A stretch of 64,000 nucleotides of DNA from Salinimicrobium sp. TH3. Lineage in GTDB: Bacteria; Bacteroidota; Bacteroidia; Flavobacteriales; Flavobacteriaceae. Location of the stretch: positions 272,856 to 336,855 of the forward strand of contig NZ_JAPONB010000004.1 in the NCBI RefSeq assembly GCF_026676115.1, given 5' to 3'. This document shows, piece by piece, positions 1 through 8,838 of the stretch. The notes beneath the pieces are model-generated. The model was not told where the DNA came from and made no database searches. It worked only from the letters and a program-made list of their open reading frames with translations. The position numbers were made by a program, and so were the translations under genes. Numbering within the stretch: position 1 is the stretch's first letter; every line of letters starts with the position of its first letter.

Positions 1-668
1 AGCTTACCGAGAAGGTGAGACGTAAACCTTATGCTGTAATCCTGTTAGACGAGGTTGAGAAAGCTCACCCAGACGTATTTAACATGTTATTACAGGTGCT
101 TGATGATGGATATTTGACTGACAGTCTTGGTCGTAAGATCGACTTTAGAAATACGATCATTATTATGACCTCTAACATTGGAGCAAGAAAGCTGAAGGAT
201 TTTGGACAGGGAGTAGGATTTGGTACAGCTGCAAGAACTTCTCAGGCAGACGATAATGCCCGTAGTGTGATCGAAAGCGCCCTTAAAAAAGCATTTGCAC
301 CCGAATTCCTTAACCGTGTTGATGACGTTGTGATATTCAATCCTCTTGAACAGGAAGATATTTTTAAGATCATCGATATCGAACTTGAAAAACTTTTTGG
401 TAGAATTGGAGCTCTGGGATATGACCTTGAGTTAAGTCCTGAAGCTAAAAAATATATTGCCGAAAAAGGTTTTGATAAGCAATACGGTGCGAGACCACTA
501 AACCGTGCAATCCAGAAGTATATCGAGGATGCGCTGGCAGAAGAGATTATTACCTCTCACATTGCTGAAGGTGATAAAGTCTATATGGATCTTGATGAAG
601 AGAAAAAGGAATTGACTATAAAGGTTGAAAAAGCCAAAAAAGAGACAAATTCCGAAGACTCGAAGTAA
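1..668 (+). CDS. clpC: ClpC-type AAA+ unfoldase, C-terminal part (partial)
   Basis: This is the 3' end of a Clp/Hsp100 ATPase; the reading frame is open at the left edge of the window, so the gene starts outside it. About 221 residues are visible. They include the Walker B stretch of the second AAA+ domain (ILLDEVEKAH), the MTSNIGAR sensor region and the C-terminal small domain (GARPLNRAIQKYIEDALAEE), followed by a charged tail. ClpC unfolds proteins for the ClpP protease in the cytoplasm. The ARPL...IEDALAEEI end fits ClpC better than ClpB, but the N-terminal half, which would settle this, is missing. A strong terminator follows. Confidence 0.85.
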   Translation, partial: LTEKVRRKPYAVILLDEVEKAHPDVFNMLLQVLDDGYLTDSLGRKIDFRNTIIIMTSNIGARKLKDFGQGVGFGTAARTSQADDNARSVIESALKKAFAPEFLNRVDDVVIFNPLEQEDIFKIIDIELEKLFGRIGALGYDLELSPEAKKYIAEKGFDKQYGARPLNRAIQKYIEDALAEEIITSHIAEGDKVYMDLDEEKKELTIKVEKAKKETNSEDSK

Positions 669-690
669 AAACTTTTAAATAAAACAGATA

Positions 691-724
691 GAGCCTGTGA
701 CAAACCGTCACAGGCTCTTTTTAT
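691..724 (+). terminator. Intrinsic terminator after clpC
   Basis: There is a perfect 11-bp stem: GAGCCTGTGAC at 691-701, loop AAACC, GTCACAGGCTC at 707-717, then a T-rich run. It ends clpC and probably also the converging his operon, because hisIE stops at 721 and would read into the same hairpin; the minus-strand U-tract is weaker. Confidence 0.85.
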
Positions 725-1326
725 TTTTTACTGTGTCTATCCCTCAATATTCCTGTAACGTCTTTCAAATTGTATCCTTTAGCCTGCAGGAGGATAAGAT
801 AGTGAAACAGCAAGTCGGCACTTTCGTTTAGAAACAGATCATCGTTATTATCCTTGGATTCAATCACCACTTCCACAGCCTCCTCTCCTACTTTTTGGGC
901 GATCTTATTGATACCACTTTTAAAAAGAGAAGCCACATAGCTCTTCTCATTTTCGGGATTTGATCTTCTGTCAGCGATCACCTCTTCCAGCTGAGTCAAA
1001 AATAGTATTTCTGAAGTATTTTTTTCTCCCCAGCAAGTATCGGTTCCTTTATGGCAGGTTGGTCCCTGAGGATTTACCAGGACAAGCAGTGTATCATTAT
1101 CACAATCTAGTTTCATGTCCACAAGAGTCAGAAAGTTTCCGCTTTCTTCCCCTTTTGTCCATAGTCTTTGCTTGCTCCTGCTGAAAAATGTCACTTTTCC
1201 TAACTCTTTGGTCTTTTTTAATGCTGCTTCATTCATATAGCCCAGCATCAACACATTCTTCGTCTCTGCATCCTGAATGATCGCAGGTACTAAACCGTCT
1301 TTATCTTTACTAAAATCTATTTCCAT
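721..1326 (-). CDS. hisIE: Bifunctional phosphoribosyl-AMP cyclohydrolase / phosphoribosyl-ATP pyrophosphatase HisIE
   Basis: 201 aa. The protein catalyses steps 2 and 3 of histidine synthesis: hydrolysis of PR-ATP to PR-AMP and opening of the adenine ring. The N-terminal HisI domain (about residues 1-105) has the DCDND and PTCHKGTDTC metal-binding motifs. The C-terminal HisE domain (about 110-201) has the EEAVEVVIES helix typical of MazG-like pyrophosphatases. It is the last gene of the his operon, separated from hisF by about 270 bp of non-coding repeat-like sequence, and ends at the terminator shared with clpC. The fusion is common in Bacteroidetes. Confidence 0.95.
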   Translation of the reverse strand: MEIDFSKDKDGLVPAIIQDAETKNVLMLGYMNEAALKKTKELGKVTFFSRSKQRLWTKGEESGNFLTLVDMKLDCDNDTLLVLVNPQGPTCHKGTDTCWGEKNTSEILFLTQLEEVIADRRSNPENEKSYVASLFKSGINKIAQKVGEEAVEVVIESKDNNDDLFLNESADLLFHYLILLQAKGYNLKDVTGILRDRHSKK

Positions 1327-1596
1327 TTCATTATTTATTTATCATAACTATCCTGTTGTCAGGCCGAGCGAAGTTGGGACCTCCTTTTGAACCAAGCACC
1401 AGGCACCAAATTCCAAATTCCCATAATAACTTGCGACTTGCAACGTGCAACAGTTTCTTTTCCCGCAAATCTCACAGATCTCCGCAGATTACTCCCCAGT
1501 TTTCCAAGTACCAACCCTTCACCGGCTACCCGCAACTTCAATTAAAACCCAATTTTTTAAACAAACCCCAATTAACTAATCACTAATCACCAGTAA
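1327..1596 (-). repeat. Non-coding spacer with degenerate intergenic repeats (hisF-hisIE)
   Basis: This 270-bp gap inside the his operon carries no convincing gene. It holds word-like repeats (ACCAAGCACCAGGCACCAAA, ACTTGCGACTTGCAACGTGC, ACTAATCACTAATCACCAGT) of the sort scattered between genes in this window. Short ORFs on both strands have repeat-derived, low-quality protein sequence and no ribosome-binding context, so I treat the stretch as spacer. Confidence 0.5.
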
Positions 1597-2352
1597 CTAG
1601 ATCCTAACTTCAATCCCCTTTTCCTTCATCTCCTGCTTCAGATCTTTTATTTCTATTTCCTTAAAGTGGAAAACACTTGCAGCCAATGCAGCATCAGCTT
1701 TTCCTTTTGTAAAAGCATCACAGAAGTGTTCCCTAGTACCAGCTCCACCCGAAGCAATAACAGGGATACTTACCATTTTTGAAATTTTCTCCAGGGCTTC
1801 ATTGGCAAAACCTGCCTTAGTGCCGTCATGATCCATCGAGGTAAACAGGATCTCCCCTGCACCACGCTCCTCAACTTCCTTTACCCAGTCAAAAAGGTCA
1901 ATTTCTGTCGGGACTTTTCCAGCCACAAGGTGCACCAGCCATTTTCCCCTTATCTGCTTTGCATCTATTGCCACAACAATACACTGCCTGCCAAATTTGG
2001 CTGCCAGTTGATTGATCAACTCCGGATTCTTTACTGCAGCCGAATTAATTGCAACTTTGTCGGCTCCGTTTTGTAAAAGCAGGTCGACATCTTCCACTGA
2101 AGAAATTCCGCCGCCAACGGTGAAAGGAATGTTTACCCTGGCGGCTACCTTCCGTACAAGTTCTGCCAGGGTTTTTCGTTTTTCTTCTGTAGCGGTGATA
2201 TCGAGAAAAACCAACTCATCTGCACCCGACTTCGAATAGGCTTCAGCCAGTTCAACCGGATCTCCAGCATCCCGTAAACTCACGAAATTTACTCCTTTTA
2301 CCGTTCTTCCGTCTTTTATATCGAGGCAGGGAATTATTCTTTTTGTTAACAT
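1597..2352 (-). CDS. hisF: Imidazole glycerol phosphate synthase cyclase subunit HisF
   Basis: 251 aa, the usual length. HisF is the (beta/alpha)8-barrel cyclase that uses ammonia delivered by HisH to turn PRFAR into imidazole glycerol phosphate and AICAR. The catalytic aspartates are visible in PCLDIKDGR near the N-terminus and VVAIDAKQ in the middle, and the phosphate-binding loops FTVGGGISS and VIASGGAGT are intact. It is paired with hisH (3614-4234) and homologous to the neighbouring hisA. Its start lies just after a purine-rich degenerate repeat spacer (2353-2442). Confidence 0.96.
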   Translation of the reverse strand: MLTKRIIPCLDIKDGRTVKGVNFVSLRDAGDPVELAEAYSKSGADELVFLDITATEEKRKTLAELVRKVAARVNIPFTVGGGISSVEDVDLLLQNGADKVAINSAAVKNPELINQLAAKFGRQCIVVAIDAKQIRGKWLVHLVAGKVPTEIDLFDWVKEVEERGAGEILFTSMDHDGTKAGFANEALEKISKMVSIPVIASGGAGTREHFCDAFTKGKADAALAASVFHFKEIEIKDLKQEMKEKGIEVRI

Positions 2353-2442
2353 TTCTTAGATATTAGATTTGAGATATGAGATGTGAGATTATATTCACTA
2401 TTCCTATCTCGTAATATTACCTGGAGATTGGAATTTGGAATT
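2353..2442. repeat. AGAT/GAG-rich degenerate spacer repeat
   Basis: The spacer between hisF and hisA contains repeated words such as ATATTAGATTTGAGATATGA and GAGATGTGAG. The same vocabulary recurs at 4232-4275 and 15019-15062, and a related one at 3163-3197. It is not coding. Function is unknown; it looks like slipped-strand simple-sequence expansion. Confidence 0.45.
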
Positions 2443-3162
2443 TCATCCTATGAATTTCTCCAGTTGTTTCAAACTTATCTTATTCTCGTAGATCGCCTTT
2501 CCAAGAATCGCCCCTTCACAACCTATCTCCTGAAGTCTCGGAAGGTCATCAAATTCTGCAATTCCTCCTGAGGCAATCAGTTTAATGCCGGGAATTTTCT
2601 CCAGGATCTTTTGGTACAGCTCAAAAGAAGGACCTTCCAACATTCCATCTTTAGCAATGTCGGTACAGATCACATATTTTACTCCATTCTTAGAATAACT
2701 TTTTATAAATGGAACCAAATCTTCTTTGGATTCTTCCAGCCAGCCGCTTACTGCTACCTTTTCATCTTTTGCATCTGCCCCTAAAATGATCTTTTCACTG
2801 CCATATCTTTCAAGCCAGGACAGAAAAATTTCCCGATCCTTCACAGCAATACTTCCGCCGGTGATCTGGAAAGCTCCGCTGTTAAAAGCTATCTCGAGAT
2901 CCTTATCAGATTTTAATCCGCCGCCAAAGTCTATCTTTAAATCAGTTCCTGTAGCGATATTTTCAAGAACCTTATGATTGACAATATGCTTTGATTTGGC
3001 GCCATCGAGATCCACCAGGTGCAGATATTTTATTCCGTGATCCTGAAACATTTTCGCCACCTCCAGCGGATTCTCATTATATATTTTCTTTGAATTATAA
3101 TCACCCTGAGAAAGCCTTACGCACTTTCCGTCAATGATATCTATAGCTGGAATTATTCTCAT
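2443..3162 (-). CDS. hisA: ProFAR isomerase HisA
   Basis: 239 aa, family length. HisA isomerises ProFAR to PRFAR (step 4). The first catalytic Asp is in [10 protein letters not shown] at residue 8 and the second in [10 protein letters not shown]. Phosphate-binding Gly loops ([18 protein letters not shown]) are present. It is a half-barrel duplicate relative of HisF. In the operon it sits between hisF and the unrelated four-helix-bundle gene. Confidence 0.95.
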   Translation of the reverse strand: MRIIPAIDIIDGKCVRLSQGDYNSKKIYNENPLEVAKMFQDHGIKYLHLVDLDGAKSKHIVNHKVLENIATGTDLKIDFGGGLKSDKDLEIAFNSGAFQITGGSIAVKDREIFLSWLERYGSEKIILGADAKDEKVAVSGWLEESKEDLVPFIKSYSKNGVKYVICTDIAKDGMLEGPSFELYQKILEKIPGIKLIASGGIAEFDDLPRLQEIGCEGAILGKAIYENKISLKQLEKFIG

Positions 3163-3198
3163 TTGAAGTTAGATTTTAGAAGTTAGATTTTAGAAGTT

Positions 3199-3573
3199 TT
3201 ATCTCTCCTGTTGATTTCTTTTAGCTGTGTTTATTGAAGCTACTACAATAGAAACTATTTCATTCGCTTCCGAATGTAGAAGCTTTACCTCCTGAATATC
3301 TTTATCAAGAATTTCAATGAAAAGCTCCAGAAAATACATACTTTCATCTGCCTCTTCCTCTACTATTTTTAGTTTATTAATGAAATCAGCTGTTGATTTA
3401 GCCCTTTGGGCTGCTCGGTAATTTGCTCCTACAGAACTTGAACTCCTAAGTAGCTGATTGACATATGCGTTATATTCCCGTGAATGGGGAATCTTGCTGC
3501 AAAACTTCCAACAATTAACAGCAAATTCCTTTGTTCTTGATTTTATATCCTTCATTTTCTTCTTATTATCCAT
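3199..3573 (-). CDS. Four-helix-bundle protein of the S23 / 23S rRNA intervening-sequence family
   Basis: 124 aa, all-helical. It has the family hallmarks QLLRSSSSVGANYRAA and INKLKIVEEEADESMYFLEL. Relatives are encoded in intervening sequences of 23S rRNA genes in some bacteria and elsewhere as free-standing mobile-looking genes; the molecular function is not established. Here it interrupts the his operon between hisH and hisA in the same orientation, so it should be co-transcribed. Both flanks carry short direct repeats (3163-3197 on one side, two 33-bp-spaced copies at 3574-3632 on the other), which suggests insertion. No histidine-pathway role is expected. Confidence 0.85.
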   Translation of the reverse strand: MDNKKKMKDIKSRTKEFAVNCWKFCSKIPHSREYNAYVNQLLRSSSSVGANYRAAQRAKSTADFINKLKIVEEEADESMYFLELFIEILDKDIQEVKLLHSEANEIVSIVVASINTAKRNQQER

Positions 3574-3632
3574 CGTACTTCTAGCTTCGTAAATCTTACT
3601 TCATTTCGTACTTCTAACCTCGTAAATCTAAC
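3574..3632. repeat. Two-copy direct repeat next to the four-helix-bundle gene
   Basis: CGTACTTCTAGCTTCGTAAA begins at 3574 and CGTACTTCTAACCTCGTAAA begins at 3607. These are two imperfect copies, 33 bp apart, between the four-helix-bundle gene and hisH. On the other side of that gene, AGAAGTTAGATTTTAGAAG words repeat at 3163-3197. Confidence 0.6.
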
Positions 3633-4234
3633 TTTAGAAAATTTTCCAGAATTTTCTCTCCTGCACTGCTACTCTTTTCAGGATGGAATTGTACACCGTA
3701 GAAATTGTCTTTTTTTAAAGCAGAGGAATAATTGACTCCGTAGTCACATTTAGCTATGGTTTCGGAACAAACAGGAGCGTAAAAACTATGAACGAGGTAA
3801 ACAAATTCCTGTTCTGCTATCCCTTCAAAAAGGCCAGTTTTCAGGTCTTTAATCCTGTTCCAGCCTATATGAGGAACTTTTAAGGTTTTTTCAAAATGGA
3901 TCACATCCACATCGAAAACTCCGAGACCTTCAGTTTCTCCTTCTTCAGATCGATTGCACATTAACTGCATTCCCAGGCAAATTCCCAATACAGGCTGTTT
4001 CAACTGCGGAATCAATTTATCCAGTCCTGTGCTTTTCAGTTTTTTCATTGCAGAACTGGCCTCTCCCACTCCCGGAAAAATTACTTTATCTGCAGATTTT
4101 ATCTCTTCAACATTATCACTTAAAAGTCCTTCATAACCGAGTCTCTCCAAAGCAAATTTTATACTTTGTATATTTCCGGCTCCGTAGTCAATAATCACTA
4201 TTTTCTCAGATTCTATTTTATTCTCAATACTCAT
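3614..4234 (-). CDS. hisH: Imidazole glycerol phosphate synthase glutamine amidotransferase HisH
   Basis: 206 aa class I glutamine amidotransferase. It hydrolyses glutamine and channels ammonia to HisF. The nucleophile is Cys86 in PVLGICLGMQ, the general base is the His of YGVQFHPEKS with its partner Glu two residues on, and the oxyanion region FPGVGEA is present. The N-terminus is about eight residues longer than many HisH proteins; an internal start is not obvious because no Met falls before the IVIIDYGAGN strand. Confidence 0.95.
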   Translation of the reverse strand: MSIENKIESEKIVIIDYGAGNIQSIKFALERLGYEGLLSDNVEEIKSADKVIFPGVGEASSAMKKLKSTGLDKLIPQLKQPVLGICLGMQLMCNRSEEGETEGLGVFDVDVIHFEKTLKVPHIGWNRIKDLKTGLFEGIAEQEFVYLVHSFYAPVCSETIAKCDYGVNYSSALKKDNFYGVQFHPEKSSSAGEKILENFLKLDLRG

Positions 4235-4281
4235 ATCTCAATTCTAAAGTCTCATATCTCATATCTAACATCTCACGTCTA

Positions 4282-5418
4282 CTAAAGCATTCCCTTAGTT
4301 GACGGCAGGATCATTTTATCCGGATCTCTTTTTACCGCTACTTTAATTGCTTTGGCAAAAGCTTTAAAAATTGCTTCTATTTTGTGGTGCTCGTTTGTGC
4401 CTTCGGCTTTGATATTCAGGTTTGCCTTTGCTCCATCGGTAAAGGATTTGAAGAAATGGTAAAACATTTCTGTAGGCATAGCCCCTATCATCTCCCTTTT
4501 GAAATCGGCTTCCCAGACCAACCAGTTCCTTCCGCCAAAATCTATAGCCACCTGCGCCAGGCAATCATCCATTGGCAGTGCAAAGCCATAGCGTTCAATG
4601 CCAAGCTTATTGCCTAAGGCTTGAGAAAAGACTTCCCCTAACGCAATTGCTGTATCTTCAATGGTGTGATGTTCATCTACCTCCAGATCTCCTTTCACAG
4701 TGATCTCAAGATCCATTTGTCCGTGACGGGCGATCTGGTCGAGCATATGATCAAAAAATTTGATCCCGGTGTTTATTTTACTTTTTCCGGTGCCGTCAAG
4801 GTTCAGAGAAATGGAAATATCAGTTTCATTAGTCTTTCTCACGATGCAGGCTGTGCGCTCCTCGAGTTTTAAAAACTCATAGATATCTTTCCAGCTGTTT
4901 GTCTCCAGCCTGATATTTTTTTGAAGTTCCTCCTTCTTTACCGAGAGCTCCTCACTTCCCAGCTCTTCATGTCCTGTAATAAATATTCCTTTTGCGCCCA
5001 GGTTCTTTGCCAGCTCCATATCTGTAAGCCGGTCGCCAAGCACAAATGAATTGGCCAGATCATACTTTTCAGAGTCAAAATATGCTTTCAGAAGTCCGGT
5101 GCCGGGCTTCCTTGTTGGTGCATTATCTTCAGGAAAAGTGCGGTCAATCACAATTTCAGAGAATTTCACTCCTTCATTCTCGAAAGCCCTGAGGATAAAA
5201 TTCTGCACCGGCCAAAAAGTATCTTCCGGAAAGGAGCCAGTTCCCAAACCGTCCTGATTGGTTACCATGACCAGTTCATAATCCAGTTCCTTGACAATTT
5301 TAGCCAGGTAGTAAAAAGCTCCGGGGTAAAATTCCAGTTTTTCAAAATGATCGAGCTGGTAATCATTGGGTTCCAGAACTATTGTTCCGTCACGATCTAT
5401 AAAAAGTACCTTTTTCAT
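4282..5418 (-). CDS. hisB: Bifunctional histidinol-phosphatase / imidazoleglycerol-phosphate dehydratase HisB
   Basis: 378 aa fusion. The N-terminal HAD phosphatase (about 1-165, motif [10 protein letters not shown]) removes phosphate from histidinol phosphate. The C-terminal IGP dehydratase (about 185-378) carries the metal-binding motifs [15 protein letters not shown] and [18 protein letters not shown]. The start overlaps the stop of hisC by 4 bp, which indicates translational coupling. The fusion is the same arrangement as in enterobacteria and is common in Bacteroidetes. Confidence 0.96.
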   Translation of the reverse strand: MKKVLFIDRDGTIVLEPNDYQLDHFEKLEFYPGAFYYLAKIVKELDYELVMVTNQDGLGTGSFPEDTFWPVQNFILRAFENEGVKFSEIVIDRTFPEDNAPTRKPGTGLLKAYFDSEKYDLANSFVLGDRLTDMELAKNLGAKGIFITGHEELGSEELSVKKEELQKNIRLETNSWKDIYEFLKLEERTACIVRKTNETDISISLNLDGTGKSKINTGIKFFDHMLDQIARHGQMDLEITVKGDLEVDEHHTIEDTAIALGEVFSQALGNKLGIERYGFALPMDDCLAQVAIDFGGRNWLVWEADFKREMIGAMPTEMFYHFFKSFTDGAKANLNIKAEGTNEHHKIEAIFKAFAKAIKVAVKRDPDKMILPSTKGML

Positions 5419-6467
5419 GCTGTAAGCTGAGTTAATTTCTTAAGTAATTCTTTATTCTCTTCTGGCGTTCCTACTGTAAATCTCAGCGTGTTTTCACATA
5501 ATTGCTGATTGCTTCGGTTGCGCACTACCACTCCTGCTTCCAGCAGCTCCTCATATTTTTCACCGGCATCTTCCACCCGCACCAGCAGGAAATTAGCATC
5601 TGAAGGAAAAATTTCCTTCACAAATGGCATTTTTGAGAGGTTAGTGCGCAGTAATTCTCTTTCCTGCAGAATGGTTTGCACTTCCCTGTTTACCTCCTCG
5701 GGTCCTGATAGTCGTTTTAGGGCCCTTTGCTGCGTAAGCTCATTTACATTGTAAGGCGGTTTTATCTTGTTGAGTACGCTAATGATCTCTTCGGAAGCAT
5801 AGCAAATTCCTAATCTGATTCCCGCAAGACCATAAGCCTTTGAGAGGGTTTGTGTAATCACCAGATTAGGAAACTCCTGAAGCCGTTCCAGCCAGCTTCT
5901 TTCGGTAGAAAAATCAATGTACGCCTCATCAATAATGACCAGACCATTAAAGCTTTTGAGAATTTTTTCTACTGAAGATTCAGAAAATGAATTTCCTGTG
6001 GGGTTGTTTGGGGAGCAAAGGAAGATCAATTTCGTTTGCTCATCAGTTTTTTGAAGAATTGCTTCTACATCAGGCTGAAAACCTAAAGTCAAAACCACTT
6101 CCCTGTCTTCGATTTCGTTAAGCCCTGCCAGAACCTTGTACATCCCGTAGGTTGGCGGTAATGAGATCACATTATCCACCTGCGGCTGACAAAATGCTCT
6201 GAAGATTAGATCCAGGACTTCATCACTTCCGTTCCCAAGCAAAATTTTACTAACCGGAACTCCTTTTTGAGAGGCAAGCACCTCCTTTACCTTCCCTTGC
6301 TGCGGATCGGGATAACGATTCACTCCATTTTCAAAGGGATTCTCATTAGCATCCAAAAAGGTCATTTTTCGGCCGTCTGTTTTATACTCGTCCCTTGCCG
6401 AAGAATACGGCTTCATTTTCAGGACATTCGCCCGCACCAGGCGTTCCAGGTTAAAATCCCTATTCAT
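5415..6467 (-). CDS. hisC: Histidinol-phosphate aminotransferase HisC
   Basis: 350 aa fold-type I PLP enzyme converting imidazole acetol phosphate and glutamate to histidinol phosphate. The PLP lysine is K210 in [10 protein letters not shown]. The substrate and cofactor contacts [17 protein letters not shown] and [10 protein letters not shown] are all present. It overlaps hisB by 4 bp downstream and hisD by 8 bp upstream, so the hisD-C-B block is tightly coupled. Confidence 0.96.
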   Translation of the reverse strand: MNRDFNLERLVRANVLKMKPYSSARDEYKTDGRKMTFLDANENPFENGVNRYPDPQQGKVKEVLASQKGVPVSKILLGNGSDEVLDLIFRAFCQPQVDNVISLPPTYGMYKVLAGLNEIEDREVVLTLGFQPDVEAILQKTDEQTKLIFLCSPNNPTGNSFSESSVEKILKSFNGLVIIDEAYIDFSTERSWLERLQEFPNLVITQTLSKAYGLAGIRLGICYASEEIISVLNKIKPPYNVNELTQQRALKRLSGPEEVNREVQTILQERELLRTNLSKMPFVKEIFPSDANFLLVRVEDAGEKYEELLEAGVVVRNRSNQQLCENTLRFTVGTPEENKELLKKLTQLTA

Positions 6468-7758
6468 TACCAGAAGTTTTAAGCTTGTTCAACCTTAGAG
6501 TAACCGCATTTTTGTGGGCCTGTAAACCTTCGGCTTCTGCCATTAACTCGATGGAGTTTCCAATCTTTTTAATTCCTTCCGCAGAGATCTTCTGGAAAGT
6601 AATTGCCTTGGTAAAGCTGTCAAGGTTGACTCCGCTGTATTGCTTTGCATAACCGTTCGTTGGTAGAGTATGGTTTGTACCCGAAGCATAATCACCGGCA
6701 CTTTCAGGCGTGTAATTACCAATAAAAACAGATCCCGCATTGTTTATTCCTTCCACGAAAAAATCAGAATTTTCGGTACAGATGATAAAATGTTCCGGTG
6801 CATATTCGTCTATAAGTTCCAATGCTTTTTCAGCAGAACTCATGTAGATAAACCTGGAGTGCTCTATTGCTGCCTTTGCGATCTCCTTCCGCGGAAGTTC
6901 TTCAATTTGTGAGGCAATTTCCTTTTCAACCTCTTCCAAAAGCTGCCTGGAGAGTGATACCAGCACCACCTGACTATCGGCTCCATGCTCGGCCTGCGAA
7001 AGCAGATCGGAAGCTACAAATGCTGCATCGGCAGTATCATCGGCCACTATGAGCAGTTCTGATGGTCCTGCAGGCATGTCAATAGCCACATTATATTTGG
7101 TAGCCATTTGCTTTGCTACGGTTACATACTGATTTCCGGGTCCAAAAATTTTGTAGACTTTGCCTATACTTTCAGTACCAAAAGTCATTGCTGCCACTGC
7201 CTGTATACCTCCAACTTTGTAGATCTTTTCTATGCCGCAAAGTTTGGCTGTATAAAGGATCACGGGATTGATAGAACCATCTTTTGCAGGAGGTGTGCAA
7301 AGGCTCACTTCTTTACATCCTGCAATTTGTGCCGGGACTGCAAGCATTAATATGGTAGAGAATAAAGGAGCTGTACCTCCCGGTATGTACAGGCCAACTT
7401 TTTGTATTGGTCGTTTTTCCTGCCAGCAATTCACCCCGTCAACGGTTTCAACAGCTACTCTTTCTGTTATTTGGGCGGCATGGAACTTCCTTATATTTTC
7501 TTTAGCCAGATCAATGGCAGCCTTCAATTCTGCCGGGACTTGCAATAACGCGTTACTTATTTCGGTTTCGCTTACTTTAAGGTTTGGCGAAATGTTTCCA
7601 TCAAACAGTTTGGAGTATTTCTTCACAGCTTCATCACCCTGCTCTTTCACTTCTCCGAAGATTTGTTCCACTACTTTTTCAATATCTTCAACCGTTTGTG
7701 TGGGTCGTTCCAGAATGGAGTTCCATTCAGTGCTTTCAGGATCAAAAAATTTCTTCAT
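6460..7758 (-). CDS. hisD: Histidinol dehydrogenase HisD
   Basis: 432 aa, family length. It carries out the last two steps, oxidising L-histidinol to L-histidine with NAD+. The zinc and active-site region is intact: DEYAPEHF, and SAGDYASGTNHTLPT with the conserved His. The Gly-rich FGPGNQYVTVAK and DMPAGPSE motifs are typical. It lies 11 bp after hisG and overlaps hisC. Confidence 0.97.
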   Translation of the reverse strand: MKKFFDPESTEWNSILERPTQTVEDIEKVVEQIFGEVKEQGDEAVKKYSKLFDGNISPNLKVSETEISNALLQVPAELKAAIDLAKENIRKFHAAQITERVAVETVDGVNCWQEKRPIQKVGLYIPGGTAPLFSTILMLAVPAQIAGCKEVSLCTPPAKDGSINPVILYTAKLCGIEKIYKVGGIQAVAAMTFGTESIGKVYKIFGPGNQYVTVAKQMATKYNVAIDMPAGPSELLIVADDTADAAFVASDLLSQAEHGADSQVVLVSLSRQLLEEVEKEIASQIEELPRKEIAKAAIEHSRFIYMSSAEKALELIDEYAPEHFIICTENSDFFVEGINNAGSVFIGNYTPESAGDYASGTNHTLPTNGYAKQYSGVNLDSFTKAITFQKISAEGIKKIGNSIELMAEAEGLQAHKNAVTLRLNKLKTSGNE

Positions 7759-7769
7759 TTGTTCGACTT

Positions 7770-8627
7770 TTATAGTACCATTTTTTCAATAGGTGCAACG
7801 AGAATACCTTCGGCTCCATTCTGCTTTAACTCATCGATCACCTCCCAGAATCTCTCTTCTGAAATTACTGTGTGAAGTGAGCTCCAGCCTTCTTCGGCCA
7901 AAGGCAGAACCGTAGGACTTCTCATCCCCGGAAGTAGCTTCACTACTGCATCGAGCTTCAAATTAGGGACATTCATTAAAATATACTTTGAGTTGCGTGC
8001 ACGAAGCACTGACTTGATGCGAAACTGAAGCTTTTTAAGGATCTCATTTCTTTCTGAAGAGATCTGTGGCGACACTGCCAGTACTGCTTCACTTTTGAGC
8101 ATTACCTCCACCTCTTTTAGGTTGTTCTTGAAAAGAGTGCTCCCGCTGGATACAATATCACAAATAGCATCGGCCAGGCCAATGTTTGGTGCAATTTCCA
8201 CAGAACCATTAATAATATGAAGATCGGCTGTAATTCCCTTTTTAGAGAGGTAATCTTTTACCGTATTGGGATAGGATGTGGCGATCCTTGCTCCCTGAAG
8301 ATCCTGAACTCCTGAATATTTTGCCGATTTGGGTACAGCAAGAGAGACACGGCATTTTGAAAAGCCAAGCTTTTCTGCCATTATAATATCTCCTCCTTTT
8401 TCCACTAAGACATTTTCACCTATGATGGCCGCATCCACCACGCCATCTCTTAAATACTGCGGAATATCGCCATTGCGGAGATAAAACACTTCAAGAGGAA
8501 AATTTCCTGAAGCCGCTTTAAGCTGTTCTCTCCCGTTATCAATGGAAATACCTGCATCTTTTAAAAGTTTTAGAGAATCATCGTGTAGTCGACCCGACTT
8601 TTGTACTGCAATTCTAATATTGTTCAT
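7770..8627 (-). CDS. hisG: ATP phosphoribosyltransferase, long form HisG
   Basis: 285 aa. First committed step: ATP plus PRPP gives PR-ATP. The length and the C-terminal segment (about 205-285, ending GAEGILVAPIEKM) indicate the long HisG form with the regulatory domain that binds histidine, so feedback inhibition is expected and no HisZ partner is needed. The PRPP-binding region DIVSSGSTLFKNNL is present. It is the first structural gene of the operon and lies directly behind the leader peptide and attenuator. Confidence 0.96.
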   Translation of the reverse strand: MNNIRIAVQKSGRLHDDSLKLLKDAGISIDNGREQLKAASGNFPLEVFYLRNGDIPQYLRDGVVDAAIIGENVLVEKGGDIIMAEKLGFSKCRVSLAVPKSAKYSGVQDLQGARIATSYPNTVKDYLSKKGITADLHIINGSVEIAPNIGLADAICDIVSSGSTLFKNNLKEVEVMLKSEAVLAVSPQISSERNEILKKLQFRIKSVLRARNSKYILMNVPNLKLDAVVKLLPGMRSPTVLPLAEEGWSSLHTVISEERFWEVIDELKQNGAEGILVAPIEKMVL

Positions 8628-8663
8628 TTGGTTAAGTTTATGTTCGGGCAGACCAAAGGGAAT

Positions 8664-8693
8664 AAAAAAACCCGCTTGAGCTGCTCAAACGGG
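8664..8693 (-). terminator. his operon attenuator (intrinsic terminator before hisG)
   Basis: Read on the minus strand, CCCGTTTGAG-CAG-CTCAAGCGGG forms a 10-bp stem with one G-U pair, followed by a T7 run (A-run at 8664-8670). It lies between the histidine-rich leader peptide and hisG, the classical position for ribosome-mediated transcription attenuation. I could not pick out the competing antiterminator pairing with confidence. A small TCGC/GCGA hairpin at the end of the leader ORF could be the pause stem. Confidence 0.85.
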
Positions 8694-8725
8694 TTTTAGA
8701 AATATGGTTTATACACATATCAATC

Positions 8726-8782
8726 TCACCTCGCAAGAGCGAATGAATGAGAATGATGATGATGTAGTTGTTGTGCTTTCAT
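8726..8782 (-). CDS. hisL: his operon leader peptide
   Basis: 18-codon ORF, MKAQQLHHHHSHSFALAR. Five of its eighteen codons are His, four of them consecutive. It begins about 10 nt after a TATTTTTG -7 element and ends about 30 nt before the attenuator stem. Ribosome stalling at the CAT run when charged tRNA-His is scarce should favour antitermination, as in the enterobacterial his leader. The sequence is not homologous in detail to the E. coli peptide; the assignment rests on composition and position. Confidence 0.88.
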   Translation of the reverse strand: MKAQQLHHHHSHSFALAR

Positions 8783-8791
8783 TGTGTGACA

Positions 8792-8799
8792 CAAAAATA
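8792..8799 (-). promoter_or_regulatory. Bacteroidetes -7 promoter element of the his operon
   Basis: TATTTTTG on the minus strand matches TAnnTTTG. It is 9 nt upstream of the leader-peptide ATG, so the mRNA would have almost no 5' UTR. No convincing -33 TTTG at standard spacing was found. No terminator separates this from the upstream 8839-11705 genes, so read-through from them is possible. Confidence 0.55.
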
Positions 8800-8838
8800 A
8801 ATTTTTATTTCAATTTCCAGCAGGAATTTTTAAAAAAA

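Noticed and set aside
960..1184. Plus-strand ORF inside hisIE
   Set aside because: Antisense shadow of a well-conserved gene with no start signals.
1356..1586. Open frames of 60-76 codons on both strands between hisF and hisIE
   Set aside because: They arise from the repeat-rich spacer, are opposed to each other and have no protein-like pattern or start context.
7268..7792. 174-codon plus-strand ORF across hisD
   Set aside because: Antisense to hisD over its full conserved length; codon pattern follows the hisD frame.
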